NCBI GenBank assembly: GCA_039640505.1
Contig: CP046865.1
Coordinates: 1,351,001 to 1,415,000 of the forward strand
Source of the DNA: Rhodobacteraceae bacterium Araon29
GTDB taxonomy: Bacteria > Pseudomonadota > Alphaproteobacteria > Rhodobacterales > Rhodobacteraceae
Direction: 5' to 3'
Length of the DNA stretch: 64,000 nucleotides
Below are positions 55,684-64,000 of the stretch, in pieces. How positions within the stretch are numbered: the stretch's first letter is position 1; each line of letters opens with the position of its first letter. A program made the translations under genes and the position numbers. Under the pieces are notes generated by a model. The model searched no databases. It was not told the DNA's origin and was given only the letters and a program-made list of their open reading frames with translations.

Positions 55684-56607
55684 ATGATACCAGAGGTATT
55701 TCAAGTTGGTGGTAAATTTTGGCGTGGTAATTTGCATACGCACTCAAATAGGTCTGATGGCTTATTAGACCCAAGTGAAGTTTGCCGTAGATATCAAGCT
55801 GAAGGATATGACTTTCTAGCCCTGACTGACCATTTTGTGGGTCTATTTGATTATCCAATTACCGATACATTGCCATATAGAAATAACGGCTTCACAACAA
55901 TTCTAGGGGCTGAATTACATTCTGGGGCAATGCAGAACGGTGAGCTTTGGCATGTTCTAGCTGTTGGTTTGCCATCTGACTTTGCTCGATCCAACTCACC
56001 GCATTTTTTGCCAATTGAGGATCAGGAAACTGCTCAAGAAATAGCAAAACGAGCAAGAGATGCCGGCGCATTTGTGGCTATTGCGCATCCACAATGGTCT
56101 GGTATGACACTAGCAGACGCAAGAACAATCGGCTCTGCCCATGCTGTTGAAATTTATAATCATGGATGCGCTGTTGCCTGCGACCGACCTGATGGAACCG
56201 CCATACTTGATCTGTTGCTCACAGAGGGCCGTCAGTTAACGGCAATTGCCACGGATGATGCCCATTTTACAGAGCCAGATCATTTTGGCGGATGGGTCAT
56301 GGTAAAAGCCAAAGAAAATTCACCTGATGCTTTGTTACAAGCTCTCAAAAACGGCCACTTTTATTCTTCTGAAGGGCCAGAGCTTCATCACATAGAGCTT
56401 GACAAAAACCAAATTTCCATCAGTTCAAGCGCCGTGAGCACAGTAATTATACAAGCCAAGGGCAGCGCTACAGTAGCATTGCATGGTGCGTCTATGACAC
56501 AAGCAAAAATCAAGCTTGGTCGAGTTTCTCAAAGTGATTGGTTAAGGGTTACTGTTAAGGATTCTGCTGGCCGCAGAGCGTGGTCTAACCCAATTTGGAG
56601 AAAATAA
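55684..56607 (+). CDS. PHP-domain metal-dependent hydrolase
   Basis: About 307 residues from ATG 55684, chosen because GGGAG lies just before it; an in-frame start at 55636 would add 16 residues. The PHP metal motif LHTHSNRSDG gives H18 and H20, followed by FLALTDH, GAELHS, AIAHPQWSG and IATDDAHF, all expected in the family. Related proteins are phosphoesterases acting on small phosphates or nucleotides. The C-terminal 70 residues form a beta-rich extra domain. It ends directly against the stop of the convergent metF gene. Confidence 0.85.
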   Translation: MIPEVFQVGGKFWRGNLHTHSNRSDGLLDPSEVCRRYQAEGYDFLALTDHFVGLFDYPITDTLPYRNNGFTTILGAELHSGAMQNGELWHVLAVGLPSDFARSNSPHFLPIEDQETAQEIAKRARDAGAFVAIAHPQWSGMTLADARTIGSAHAVEIYNHGCAVACDRPDGTAILDLLLTEGRQLTAIATDDAHFTEPDHFGGWVMVKAKENSPDALLQALKNGHFYSSEGPELHHIELDKNQISISSSAVSTVIIQAKGSATVALHGASMTQAKIKLGRVSQSDWLRVTVKDSAGRRAWSNPIWRK

Positions 56608-57474
56608 TTAAGCGACGTTTTCCAAGGTTGCTGCTGGAAAAATGCCAAGAGAAAAACAGATATCTCGTGTCAATTCTGGTCGATTCAATGTATAAAAATG
56701 CATTGCGTCAACGCCTCCTTCAATAAGGTCGCTGCACAATTCAGAACATACTGCAGTGGCCAATAAATCGTTACGCCCGTCGCGTTCAGCTTTCGTGAAG
56801 GCGTCATCCAACCAAACTGGTATATTTGCATGGCATTTCTGTGCAAATTTTCTTGTACCTGCCCAATTTTCAATTGGAAGTATGCCGGGAATAATCGGTG
56901 CTTGAATGCCTGCTTTGACGCAGGCATCGCGAAATCTAAAGAAATCGTCAGCTTCAAAAAAGAACTGTGTAATCGCTTCTTTTGCTCCTGCATCAAATTT
57001 GCGCTTTAGCCACAAAATATCCTGTTCTGAACTTGATGCTTCTGGATGTTTGTGGGGATATGCCCCAACTCTGATAAAAAATTTCTCAGTGTCGGCCAGA
57101 GCGTGAATCAGCTCACAAGTATTTTTGAAGCCATCGTGATGGGGTTTGAAAGCTGAACTGCCTTTTGGTGGGTCGCCACGCAAAGCCACGAGTTCCGTAA
57201 CGCCATCTGCAGCAAATTGATCCGCAATCTGTAAAGTTCTCTTTCTACTTACATTCACACAAGTTAAATGCGCAGCAACATTTAGGTCGGTTGATCCACG
57301 CAAGGCTTTGATGGCTTGGTGTGTCAATTCCCGAGTTGTTCCGCCTGCGCCATAGGTCACTGACACGAAGCGTGGGGAAAATGGTGCTAAGATTTGAATG
57401 GTATCCTTAAGCTTAAATGATGCCTCAATCGTATGTGGGGGGAAAAATTCAAAAGATATTTGGGGTTGTTGCAT
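56608..57474 (-). CDS. metF: 5,10-methylenetetrahydrofolate reductase
   Basis: Reduces methylene-THF to methyl-THF for methionine synthesis; about 288 residues, FAD-dependent barrel. FEFFPPHT near the start, VTYGAGGTTRELT, LRGDPPKG and GAYPHKHPEA are family motifs. A start four codons upstream (ending at 57486) is equally possible. It is divergent from metR, with a MetR box between them, so it is probably activated by MetR with homocysteine. Confidence 0.95.
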   Translation of the reverse strand: MQQPQISFEFFPPHTIEASFKLKDTIQILAPFSPRFVSVTYGAGGTTRELTHQAIKALRGSTDLNVAAHLTCVNVSRKRTLQIADQFAADGVTELVALRGDPPKGSSAFKPHHDGFKNTCELIHALADTEKFFIRVGAYPHKHPEASSSEQDILWLKRKFDAGAKEAITQFFFEADDFFRFRDACVKAGIQAPIIPGILPIENWAGTRKFAQKCHANIPVWLDDAFTKAERDGRNDLLATAVCSELCSDLIEGGVDAMHFYTLNRPELTRDICFSLGIFPAATLENVA

Positions 57475-57521
57475 ATTTTTGTCCATCCTTACTTGCCTAT
57501 ACTATGCAACTTTGTGTAGCA

Positions 57522-57534
57522 TGAATCAAATTCA
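57522..57534. promoter_or_regulatory. MetR binding site between metF and metR
   Basis: TGAATCAAATTCA is a perfect match to the MetR consensus TGAA-N5-TTCA, embedded in ATGAAT-CAA-ATTCAT. It lies between the divergent metF and metR starts, where autoregulation and metF activation are expected. Confidence 0.8.
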
Positions 57535-57562
57535 TATAACTAAAGAAGGTTATGAGTTTGAT

Positions 57563-58474
57563 ATGAGGATGCACATTGAGTTTCGCCATTTAAGAACAGT
57601 TAAGGCAATTCATGAAGCGGGTGGGGTTGCGCGCGCTGCGGCGCAACTAAATATTACGCAATCCGCCCTAAGCCACCAGATAAAAGGTCTTGAGCAACAA
57701 GCAGGTATTGAGTTGTTTGTAAGACGATCTAAACCTATGCGTCTTTCGGCAGCTGGTTTAAGATTGTTGCGATTGGCCGAAAAAGTTTTGCCCGAAATTG
57801 ACTTGTTGCAAAATGAGTTTGATGGTTTGCGAGAGGGTGTTTCCGGCCGATTACACATCGCAATCGAATGTCATGCTTGTTTTGAATGGTTATTTCCGGT
57901 TCTCGAAAAGTTTCGCAAATCGTGGCCTGATGTTGACGTGGATATTCGCTTAGGTCTTGCTTTTGACGCTCTTCCAGCACTTCAAAAAGAAGAAGTTGAT
58001 CTTGTGATTTCATCTGATCCCGAACAAATGCCGGGTATCGAATTCACGCCATTATTTGACTATGCCCCTGTATTCGTTGCTTCGAGCAATCATAATCTAG
58101 CGAAAAAAAAGTTTATTGACGCTGAGGATTTTAAAAATGAGACGCTAATCACATATCCCGTTGAGCGATCAAGACTGGATGTTTTTAGTCAGTTGCTTTT
58201 GCCTGCAAAAGTAGAACCACTCGCAATTCGGCAAGTCGAGTTGACAGCTGTAATTTTGCTACTTGTGGCGTCTAACCGAGGGGTCACGGTTTTACCAGAT
58301 TGGGTGGTTAGAGAAGTAAAATACAGCTCGGATTATGTGACGCGCCCGTTGACGACAAATGGTTTGACAAGGGGGCTTTTTGCAGCAACCCGACAAGAAG
58401 ATTTGTCAAAACCATTTATGACCGGCTTGATTAAAATGGCCGGTGAAGAAGCCAAAGAGCTTCAAAATGTTTGA
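57563..58474 (+). CDS. metR: LysR family regulator, MetR-like
   Basis: A 303-residue LysR-type regulator. The N-terminal winged helix-turn-helix reads IEFRHLRTVKAIHEAGGVAR then LNITQSALSHQIKGLE. The effector domain follows from about residue 95. Divergence from metF and the exact MetR box in the shared gap support the identity; known MetR proteins sense homocysteine. The start is taken at 57563 (or 57569), because longer readings run through the metF promoter. Confidence 0.88.
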   Translation: MRMHIEFRHLRTVKAIHEAGGVARAAAQLNITQSALSHQIKGLEQQAGIELFVRRSKPMRLSAAGLRLLRLAEKVLPEIDLLQNEFDGLREGVSGRLHIAIECHACFEWLFPVLEKFRKSWPDVDVDIRLGLAFDALPALQKEEVDLVISSDPEQMPGIEFTPLFDYAPVFVASSNHNLAKKKFIDAEDFKNETLITYPVERSRLDVFSQLLLPAKVEPLAIRQVELTAVILLLVASNRGVTVLPDWVVREVKYSSDYVTRPLTTNGLTRGLFAATRQEDLSKPFMTGLIKMAGEEAKELQNV

Positions 58475-58492
58475 CACGGTAAAACCGGTCAA
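58471..58492. terminator. Hairpin between convergent metR and cold-shock gene
   Basis: TTGAC(A)CGG and CCGGTCAA form an 8-bp stem with one bulged base and a loop of about five. It overlaps the metR stop and could serve both convergent genes. There is no T-run. Confidence 0.4.
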
Positions 58493-58514
58493 GTGCACAA
58501 GTGGGTGAAAAAGT

Positions 58515-58724
58515 TCACTCTAGAAGCTTTATGTCACCTGCCATTTGCCGCCCATCGCGACCATCTTCCAATTCAAAGCTGACATTTTGGTTATCTGCTA
58601 AGCCCGTTAAACCAGATTTTTCAACCGCAGATATATGAACAAATACATCTTTTCCGCCGCCTTCCGGTGCGATAAAGCCGTATCCTTTGGTGGTATTAAA
58701 CCACTTCACGGTGCCATTGGGCAT
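58515..58724 (-). CDS. Cold-shock protein (CspA family)
   Basis: A 69-residue single cold-shock domain, an RNA and single-stranded DNA chaperone. The nucleic-acid motifs are KGYGFIAPE (RNP1) and VFVHIS (RNP2). The start MPNGTVKWF is preceded by AGAGGAGACACGG, which holds the ribosome site and argues against longer readings. The 364 bases upstream to thrS are long enough for the structured cold-responsive leader common in this family. Confidence 0.95.
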   Translation of the reverse strand: MPNGTVKWFNTTKGYGFIAPEGGGKDVFVHISAVEKSGLTGLADNQNVSFELEDGRDGRQMAGDIKLLE

Positions 58725-59088
58725 GTTCCGTGTCTCCTCTTTATTCGCCTTTCTCGTCCCCAAATCTTTGGGTTGTCTGCGATAGTTGCTTAGGTTGTTG
58801 TGGTCGGCAAATACCAATCACAGGCCATGAGCAGTACAAACATGCACCAAGGATCGCCTAGCCGGTAAAAAAATCAAGTAAAACCAGCCAAAAATAACCA
58901 GTCCTTTTGGGTTGTGGAGTGCTCAAAGGGGTTAACTGCAGCCCATTAGCCTAAAAATTATCCGTCAAATGTCTAATTTTCATAGCGAAATACAGGCGTA
59001 GTTCGTGCACTTAAGGACCGAAGTGTCCAGCTTTAAGGCCAAAATAGACGAATAAACTTCTGTGATTTGGCTCCAGGTGGGGCAATAA
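58725..59088. other. Leader/promoter region between thrS and the cold-shock gene
   Basis: No gene is seen. The segment must contain the end of the thrS transcript and the promoter and 5' leader of the cold-shock gene. It has several short T-runs and C+G-poor stretches, but I see no certain hairpin. Confidence 0.5.
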
Positions 59089-61038
59089 TTAACTCAAGAG
59101 ATCGGGCGGTGTTGCCTCTAGCGACAACTGTTGCACTATCTCCGCGAATTCACTCAGGCTGGTTTTGTTTTCGCCTAAGCGTCGTACAGAAACGGTTTTT
59201 TGTTCGACTTCACGTTTACCACACGCCAAAATAACTGGAACTTTACCTAAAGAATGCTCACGAACTTTATAATTAATTTTCTCGTTGCGCAGGTCCGCCT
59301 CTGCTCTTATTCCTTCTGATTTCAAGGCTTGTACTACTTGTTTGCAATAGTCATTGGCATCAGAAACAATTGCTGCGACAACAACTTGTCTTGGGGCGAG
59401 CCAAAACGGTAGTTTGCCAGTAAAATTTTCGATCAAAATACCGATAAACCGCTCGAATGATCCAAGACAGGCACGATGCAACATGACGGGACGGTGTTTT
59501 TCACCATCCTGGCCTATGTAGTTAGCATCGAGCCTTTCTGGTAGAACAAAATCCACTTGCAGAGTTCCACATTGCCATTCGCGGCCAATTGCATCTGTGA
59601 GATGAAATTCCAGTTTTGGTCCGTAAAAAGCGCCTTCGCCGGGATTGAGCGTAAATTCACATCCCGCCGCATGCGTTGCGTTTCTCAGTGCATTTTCTGC
59701 TTTGTCCCAAATTTCATCGCTACCTGCCCGTTTTTCAGGCCGATCTGAAAACTTGATTGAAAACTCTGTAAAACCCAAATCTGTGTAAACATTCGACAAG
59801 AACGCGATAAACTTCTTTGTCTCAGATTCGATTTGATCTGGTCGGCAAAAGATATGCGCATCATCTTGCGTGAAACCGCGCACTCGCATTATTCCGTGCA
59901 GTGCTCCAGAAGGTTCATATCGGTTACAGCTGCCAAATTCGGCCATTCTCAAAGGCAGTTCACGATATGATTTCAGGCCCTGATTATAGATTTGAACATG
60001 GCCGGGGCAGTTCATCGGCTTCAATGCATTGACCGATTTTTCCCTTGCGTGGTCTTCATCAACTTCAACAATGAACATGTGGTCTTGGTATTTATCCCAA
60101 TGGCCAGATGCTTCCCAGAGCTTTCTGTCGATAACTTGAGGAGTGTTCACCTCGACATAGCCATCGCGCTCTTGCTGGCGGCGCATATAGTCTTGCAAAG
60201 TCGTGTAGACGCGCCAACCGTTGGGGTGCCAGAAAATCTGACCGGGGGCTTCGGGTTGCATATGGAAAAGATCCATTTCGCGGCCCAGTTTGCGATGATC
60301 GCGCTTGGCGGCTTCTTCCAGCATATGCAAATGTGATTTCAAGGCCTCTTTGTTTAAAAACGCCACCCCGTAAATGCGTTGCAGCATAGCGCGTTCGCTG
60401 TCGCCACGCCAATATGCGCCTGCCACTGACATGAGCCTGAAAGCATCTGCAGGCACTTGACCGGTATGCTGCAAATGTGGGCCTCGGCAGAGGTCCTGCC
60501 ATTCCCCGTGCCAGTACATGCGTAAAGGTTCATCCCCTGGGATCGCCTCAATAAGCTCGACCTTATAAGGCTCGTTATTCTGTCGATAATAGGCTACCGC
60601 CTTGTCGCGCGCCCAAATCTCGGTACGCACTGGATCGCGTCGGTTAATAATGGCCTTCATTTGTTTTTCAATCAGGCCAAGGTCTTCTGGCGTGAACGGC
60701 TCATCTCGATCAAAGTCGTAATACCATCCATTCTCGATCACGGGACCGATAGTGACTTTCACATCCGGCCAGATTTCTTGCACAGCGCGGGCCATAATAT
60801 GTGCCAAATCATGCCGCACCAATTCAAGCGCGGGTTCGGCATCTTTCATTGTATTGATTGCAATACTGCTGTCTGCTTCTATCGGCCATTGCAGATCCCA
60901 ATGGGCGCCATTGACTGCTGCGCTAATTGCTTTTTTTCCTAAAGAGCTGGAAATATCTGCGGCCACGTCAAACGGTGTTACACCTTTGGCAAAGTTTTTT
61001 TTGTTTCCGTCAGGGAAAGTTAAAGTAATTTGGGACAT
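59089..61038 (-). CDS. thrS: Threonyl-tRNA synthetase
   Basis: Class II aminoacyl-tRNA synthetase, 649 residues. The N-terminal TGS domain covers about 1-62, followed by the editing domain with [12 protein letters not shown], and then the catalytic core with [10 protein letters not shown] (zinc Cys), [20 protein letters not shown] (motif 2 region) and the later zinc His residues. The anticodon-binding domain starts near 545. The ATG follows GAGGAGG closely. Confidence 0.98.
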   Translation of the reverse strand: MSQITLTFPDGNKKNFAKGVTPFDVAADISSSLGKKAISAAVNGAHWDLQWPIEADSSIAINTMKDAEPALELVRHDLAHIMARAVQEIWPDVKVTIGPVIENGWYYDFDRDEPFTPEDLGLIEKQMKAIINRRDPVRTEIWARDKAVAYYRQNNEPYKVELIEAIPGDEPLRMYWHGEWQDLCRGPHLQHTGQVPADAFRLMSVAGAYWRGDSERAMLQRIYGVAFLNKEALKSHLHMLEEAAKRDHRKLGREMDLFHMQPEAPGQIFWHPNGWRVYTTLQDYMRRQQERDGYVEVNTPQVIDRKLWEASGHWDKYQDHMFIVEVDEDHAREKSVNALKPMNCPGHVQIYNQGLKSYRELPLRMAEFGSCNRYEPSGALHGIMRVRGFTQDDAHIFCRPDQIESETKKFIAFLSNVYTDLGFTEFSIKFSDRPEKRAGSDEIWDKAENALRNATHAAGCEFTLNPGEGAFYGPKLEFHLTDAIGREWQCGTLQVDFVLPERLDANYIGQDGEKHRPVMLHRACLGSFERFIGILIENFTGKLPFWLAPRQVVVAAIVSDANDYCKQVVQALKSEGIRAEADLRNEKINYKVREHSLGKVPVILACGKREVEQKTVSVRRLGENKTSLSEFAEIVQQLSLEATPPDLLS

Positions 61039-61253
61039 CTGGTCCTCCTCGTCGTTTTGGCGCCAACTGCGCGCCCGGTTGCGGGTATATGTGTGGTGGC
61101 CTTTTCGCTTGCGTAGATAATTTCGTCAAGCGAATTTTTGCTCTTTGCGGCCAACAATTATTTTGACCTCAGAGCGGGTTGAGCTTATTGCAACGCAATC
61201 GAAACTTGCCGACAGTTTTGTACAAGCTCGTCGAAATGCAGGAGGGTTCAAAT

Positions 61254-62213
61254 GTGATCCTTACACTTATTATTTTTCTGGCCGTTTTACTGCTTTGGGT
61301 TTTTGGATCAAGAGAACCGGCAGACCTGAAATGGAGATTTGATGAGAATTCTTTGGGTTCTGACTTGGATAGTTATCTAAAAACCGCCGAATCTAAGCTG
61401 CCGGATATGGTGCCCGGAACAGAGAGACGCATTATTTGGCATGGAAAAGCGCATCAAAAGACGCCGGTTTCAATTGTTTATCTGCATGGTTTTTCCGCAA
61501 GCTCGGAAGAAATCAGACCAGTGCCTGATCAAATAGCCCAATCACTTGGCGCAAATTTATATTTTGCCCGGCTGACAGGTCATGGCCGGTCAGGGGCCGC
61601 GATGGCCGAAGCAAAGGTTGCAGCTTGGATGCGCGATACAGCCGAGGCCTTAGCGATTGCAAGGCGCATTGGAGAGCGCGTTATAGTATTATCTACATCT
61701 ACTGGCGGCACACTTTCTGCTGCCGCTGCATGTGATCCTTCGTTGTCGCAAAATGTGGCGGGTATGGTGTTTGTTTCGCCAAATTTTGGCGTTAATAATG
61801 CGGCCGCCAGATTATTGACCTGGCCATTTGCGCGTATCTGGATACCTCTTTTGGTCGGTCGAGAGCGGCATGTTGAAGCGCTTAACCCTGAACATGGTAA
61901 ATACTGGACAAATGTTTACCCAATCGTGGCAACATTGCCGATGGCAGCATTGGTTCGAAAAGTTATTGGCAAGAATTTTGGTGCTGTCAGCGTACCAGCA
62001 TTGTTTATCATGTCAGAAAAAGATCAAGTTGTACGCCCGGATATGATTGAGAAAATTGCTAAGATTTGGGGTGGTGAAAAACAAGTGCTTAAAGTGATCC
62101 CGGGCGCAAATGATGATGCAGAAGCGCACGTATTGGCAGGGGATATTTTTTCTCCAGATTTAACCCAACAGGTGGTTGAAAAAATTCTTGATTGGTTCAA
62201 ATCAATAAAATAA
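61254..62213 (+). CDS. Membrane-anchored alpha/beta hydrolase
   Basis: About 319 residues. I choose the GTG at 61254 because AGGAGGG at 61241-61247 is correctly spaced for it and falls inside any longer reading. One N-terminal membrane helix (ILTLIIFLAVLLLWVFG) anchors it. The hydrolase core has the oxyanion HGFSAS, the nucleophile elbow STSTGG, Asp in SEKDQVV and His in DDAEAHVLAG. The pattern resembles monoacylglycerol-lipase/carboxylesterase-like proteins; the substrate is unknown. Confidence 0.85.
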   Translation: MILTLIIFLAVLLLWVFGSREPADLKWRFDENSLGSDLDSYLKTAESKLPDMVPGTERRIIWHGKAHQKTPVSIVYLHGFSASSEEIRPVPDQIAQSLGANLYFARLTGHGRSGAAMAEAKVAAWMRDTAEALAIARRIGERVIVLSTSTGGTLSAAAACDPSLSQNVAGMVFVSPNFGVNNAAARLLTWPFARIWIPLLVGRERHVEALNPEHGKYWTNVYPIVATLPMAALVRKVIGKNFGAVSVPALFIMSEKDQVVRPDMIEKIAKIWGGEKQVLKVIPGANDDAEAHVLAGDIFSPDLTQQVVEKILDWFKSIK

Positions 62214-62293
62214 AATCTGGAGATTATAGTTTTATTATTGATATAACAGACAGAATTTTTTGACTTAAACAGTGAAATTTAGGGCTTTAGAAA

Positions 62294-62602
62294 ATGATAC
62301 AGCACTGTGTATTTTTGAACTTGAAAAAAGATGTTATTTTAGGAGATGTTGTGGAGGTTATGGCTAAGATATCAAGTCTTGTGGATAGGATTGAAGGATT
62401 CCAAGATTTTAAGTTTGGTCAAAATGTCGATTTTGAAAACAAATCTTCAGAATTTGACTATGGGTTTGTGGCAACTTTTGCAGATCAAACAGCCTTGCAA
62501 AGATATGCAAATGATCCTCAGCATTTGGCGTTGGGAGGCCAACTGGTGGAAATGTGTTTCACTGGCCATAACGGCATTATTGTCTTTGATTTGTCGGTCT
62601 GA
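62294..62602 (+). CDS. Dabb family (stress-responsive alpha-beta barrel) protein
   Basis: A 102-residue Dabb-domain protein. It opens MIQHCVFLNLKKD with the family's xHxVxF strand and has FDYGFVATFADQTALQRYAN and NDPQHLALGG, both hallmark segments. It is probably a dimer binding a small hydrophobic ligand; the function in bacteria is unclear. Isolated gene in an A+T-rich area. Confidence 0.88.
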   Translation: MIQHCVFLNLKKDVILGDVVEVMAKISSLVDRIEGFQDFKFGQNVDFENKSSEFDYGFVATFADQTALQRYANDPQHLALGGQLVEMCFTGHNGIIVFDLSV

Positions 62603-62907
62603 TCCAAACGGTCAATGCAAGTGGAAAAAGAACCCGTCAACCTAGACACCACTTTAAATGAATAAATAGATTTACATCTTCAAAGATTTACAAAGCCAAT
62701 TTTGGTATTTTTTGAGGCTGAAAGAGTTAAAAATTTAGCTAAATCAATTAAATTTTTTTGGTTCTTTTTAGAGTATTTTGTTAGCTGTTAAGCTCCTTCA
62801 ATCCATAATTGATAAACTTGATTTGCAAAATTGCAGGCTGGATTTTCTCGCCTCAAGGACTGCACCAGAGTATTGTTTGTCAATAATATGTATTGAGGAA
62901 TTCCTCT
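62603..62907. other. A+T-rich intergenic segment
   Basis: No gene is visible. It carries the promoter of the downstream lipoprotein. A perfect 12-bp palindrome GAGGAATTCCTC (62895-62906) overlaps the ribosome site directly before its ATG and could act as an operator or translation block. Confidence 0.5.
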
Positions 62908-63738
62908 ATGAAAATTTGTAAAATTGCTGTGTTGCAATGCTTTTTACTGGTTGTTGGATGTGGAGGCAGTGGTAGTGATTTGAATACTCTGTCAAATGCG
63001 CAGCCGCAAAATGGAGGGGGCTCCGAGGTCAGCCCACCGGGCGGCTTTCGCTTGGTGGAAACACTTGTTGATGGCCAAAGCGCGGTGCGCTTTTTCGTCC
63101 CGAGCGAGCCTGCTGTGTACACTGGAATCGTCGAAGATCAAACAATTGCAAGCGAGCTCTACAATGGCAGCTTGCATGATATAAAAGATACAAAGTCATC
63201 CAAAGTTGGCGATCGATTTTTTGTAGAAAGAGAAGCTTTATCTTCTCAAGGAAAAGATGTTTTAATTAACATCTCTGGGCTTGATCTCAGCGCGGATGGT
63301 TCGGAATATGCATCACGGCTTTACATCGAAATTGAGGGTGGCCACAAAGGCTATCTTATTTCTGGAACTCCGGTCGAGGTTTTGCCCAAAGCCCAAGTGA
63401 CCTATAGCGGATTTATAGAGATCATTGTTGTTGATGGCGCAACCACGCGACAAGAGGGTAATTTCGAGTTGGATATCGATTTCAATAAATCAGTACCAAG
63501 TGGAGTGCTCAGCGCTAGCACTCAAGACTACGCTTTTGCAGCCAGTGATATCCAAGTTGATCCAAAGACGGCTGAATTTACTGCTGGCTCTGCGGTTATT
63601 GGTCCAAAAGGCCATGAAGTGGCGGGGGCTATCTACGGTACTTTTGCAGGTACAGAGGGCCAAGGTGCAGCAGGGGTCATTGCCTCCACGGGCAATGCAG
63701 CGGTGGGCTATTTAGGAACGTTCATCGGAAAACGCTGA
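62908..63738 (+). CDS. TbpB-like surface lipoprotein
   Basis: A 276-residue lipoprotein from ATG 62908. The signal peptide ends in LLVVGC with lipidated C18. The rest is Gly-rich and beta-rich, and the C-terminal GAIYGTFAGTEGQGAAG and GTFIGKR pattern matches the beta-barrel repeats of transferrin-binding-protein-B-like (Slam-dependent type) lipoproteins. In marine bacteria these are thought to bind host or particle-derived ligands or metal compounds. No TbpA-like receptor or Slam gene is in the window. Confidence 0.6.
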   Translation: MKICKIAVLQCFLLVVGCGGSGSDLNTLSNAQPQNGGGSEVSPPGGFRLVETLVDGQSAVRFFVPSEPAVYTGIVEDQTIASELYNGSLHDIKDTKSSKVGDRFFVEREALSSQGKDVLINISGLDLSADGSEYASRLYIEIEGGHKGYLISGTPVEVLPKAQVTYSGFIEIIVVDGATTRQEGNFELDIDFNKSVPSGVLSASTQDYAFAASDIQVDPKTAEFTAGSAVIGPKGHEVAGAIYGTFAGTEGQGAAGVIASTGNAAVGYLGTFIGKR

Positions 63739-64000
63739 TCAGCAGCCTCATGCGCTTCGTAAGCTTTCCGTTTGGTTACAAGTGGAGCCGTTTTTAAGGT
63801 TCATATTTGGCGCAATTCAAGGGTCTGTATCACGTCAGTACCGCGTTGGTATCGCGGCGGTCAGAAAATGAACCCAGTGATTGAGTTGAATTGTATCATT
63901 TATGAGAGAAAAGCAGAGGACCGTACTGCAAAAGTTTTCGCATGTTGATGGCCTTACAATCTGATACCATCAGGTCAGTGCCACGGGCGAGTCGCAAATT
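63739..64000. other. Right end, no certain gene
   Basis: No convincing gene. A reverse-strand frame is open from the right edge to a stop at 63896-63898 (34 codons, DLMVSDCKAINMRKLLQYG). It could be the end of a gene lying further right, but this is short enough to occur by chance. Confidence 0.4.

Noticed and set aside
57475..57562. SAM riboswitch upstream of metF
   Set aside because: The gap between metF and metR is below 100 bases and fits a MetR box instead; no riboswitch-like structure is seen.
63896..64000. Partial reverse-strand gene at the right edge
   Set aside because: Only 34 open codons, no recognised motif; an open stretch of this length is expected by chance fairly often.

Overview
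The window looks like a piece of chromosome from a marine Roseobacter-group alphaproteobacterium (Rhodobacterales). The reasons are the tetrameric sarcosine oxidase genes beside dnaG and rpoD, nrdR-ribD, clpP-clpX followed by an NDUFA12-type complex I gene, mlaD and a DUF2155 gene, aat-accC-accB, and the run SPOR lipoprotein - dacC - tmk - holB - tatD - MBL hydrolase. A relative of the RCA/Planktomarina group is possible, but the sequence alone does not settle genus.

Layout. Bases 1-7.2 kb: soxA (left-truncated), soxG, dnaG, rpoD, ending in a strong hairpin. 7.3-8.3 kb: three small A+T-rich genes of unknown role. 8.35-9.8 kb: a doubly broken histidine phosphatase, a VOC protein and a YjbQ protein. 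10.0-16.9 kb: nrdR, ribD and ribE, with a reverse-strand capsule cluster (kpsC, a Wza/KpsD-like exporter, a frameshifted kpsS) inside the riboflavin genes. Base composition drops sharply inside ribD. 17-26.4 kb: GlxA-type regulator, clpP, clpX, NDUFA12, mlaD, DUF2155, aat, accC, accB, an acyl-CoA synthetase and a FlgM-like gene.

26.7-43.9 kb is an integrated mobile element of about 17.2 kb in the 3' end of tRNA-Ser(UGA). A 17-bp direct repeat (26728-26744 and 43919-43935) bounds it, and a second 25-bp repeat lies just inside both ends. The left part is the mobility and replication core: tyrosine integrase, AlpA-type regulator, primase-like protein, P4/D5-type SF3 helicase and small overlapping genes. 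No virion gene is visible, so it resembles a phage satellite or a replicating integrative element. The right part is A+T-rich cargo: GtrA-like flippase, GtrB-like glycosyltransferase, AsnB-type amidotransferase, SDR epimerase/dehydratase, B12-binding-type radical SAM enzyme and a large polytopic membrane protein. These plausibly build and attach a modified surface sugar. A dead IS6-family transposase and a DCC/HTTM-like gene pair follow. This cargo-on-satellite arrangement is the most interesting part of the window.

44-64 kb returns to core genes: the SPOR lipoprotein to MBL operon, an AEC transporter, a TIGR01244-like protein, a lone FliM/FliN-like (SpoA) protein, acs, a dienoyl-CoA isomerase-type crotonase, a PHP protein, divergent metF/metR with a perfect MetR box between them, a cold-shock protein, thrS, an alpha/beta hydrolase, a Dabb protein and a TbpB-like surface lipoprotein.

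All assignments come from reading the sequence; no database search was run.
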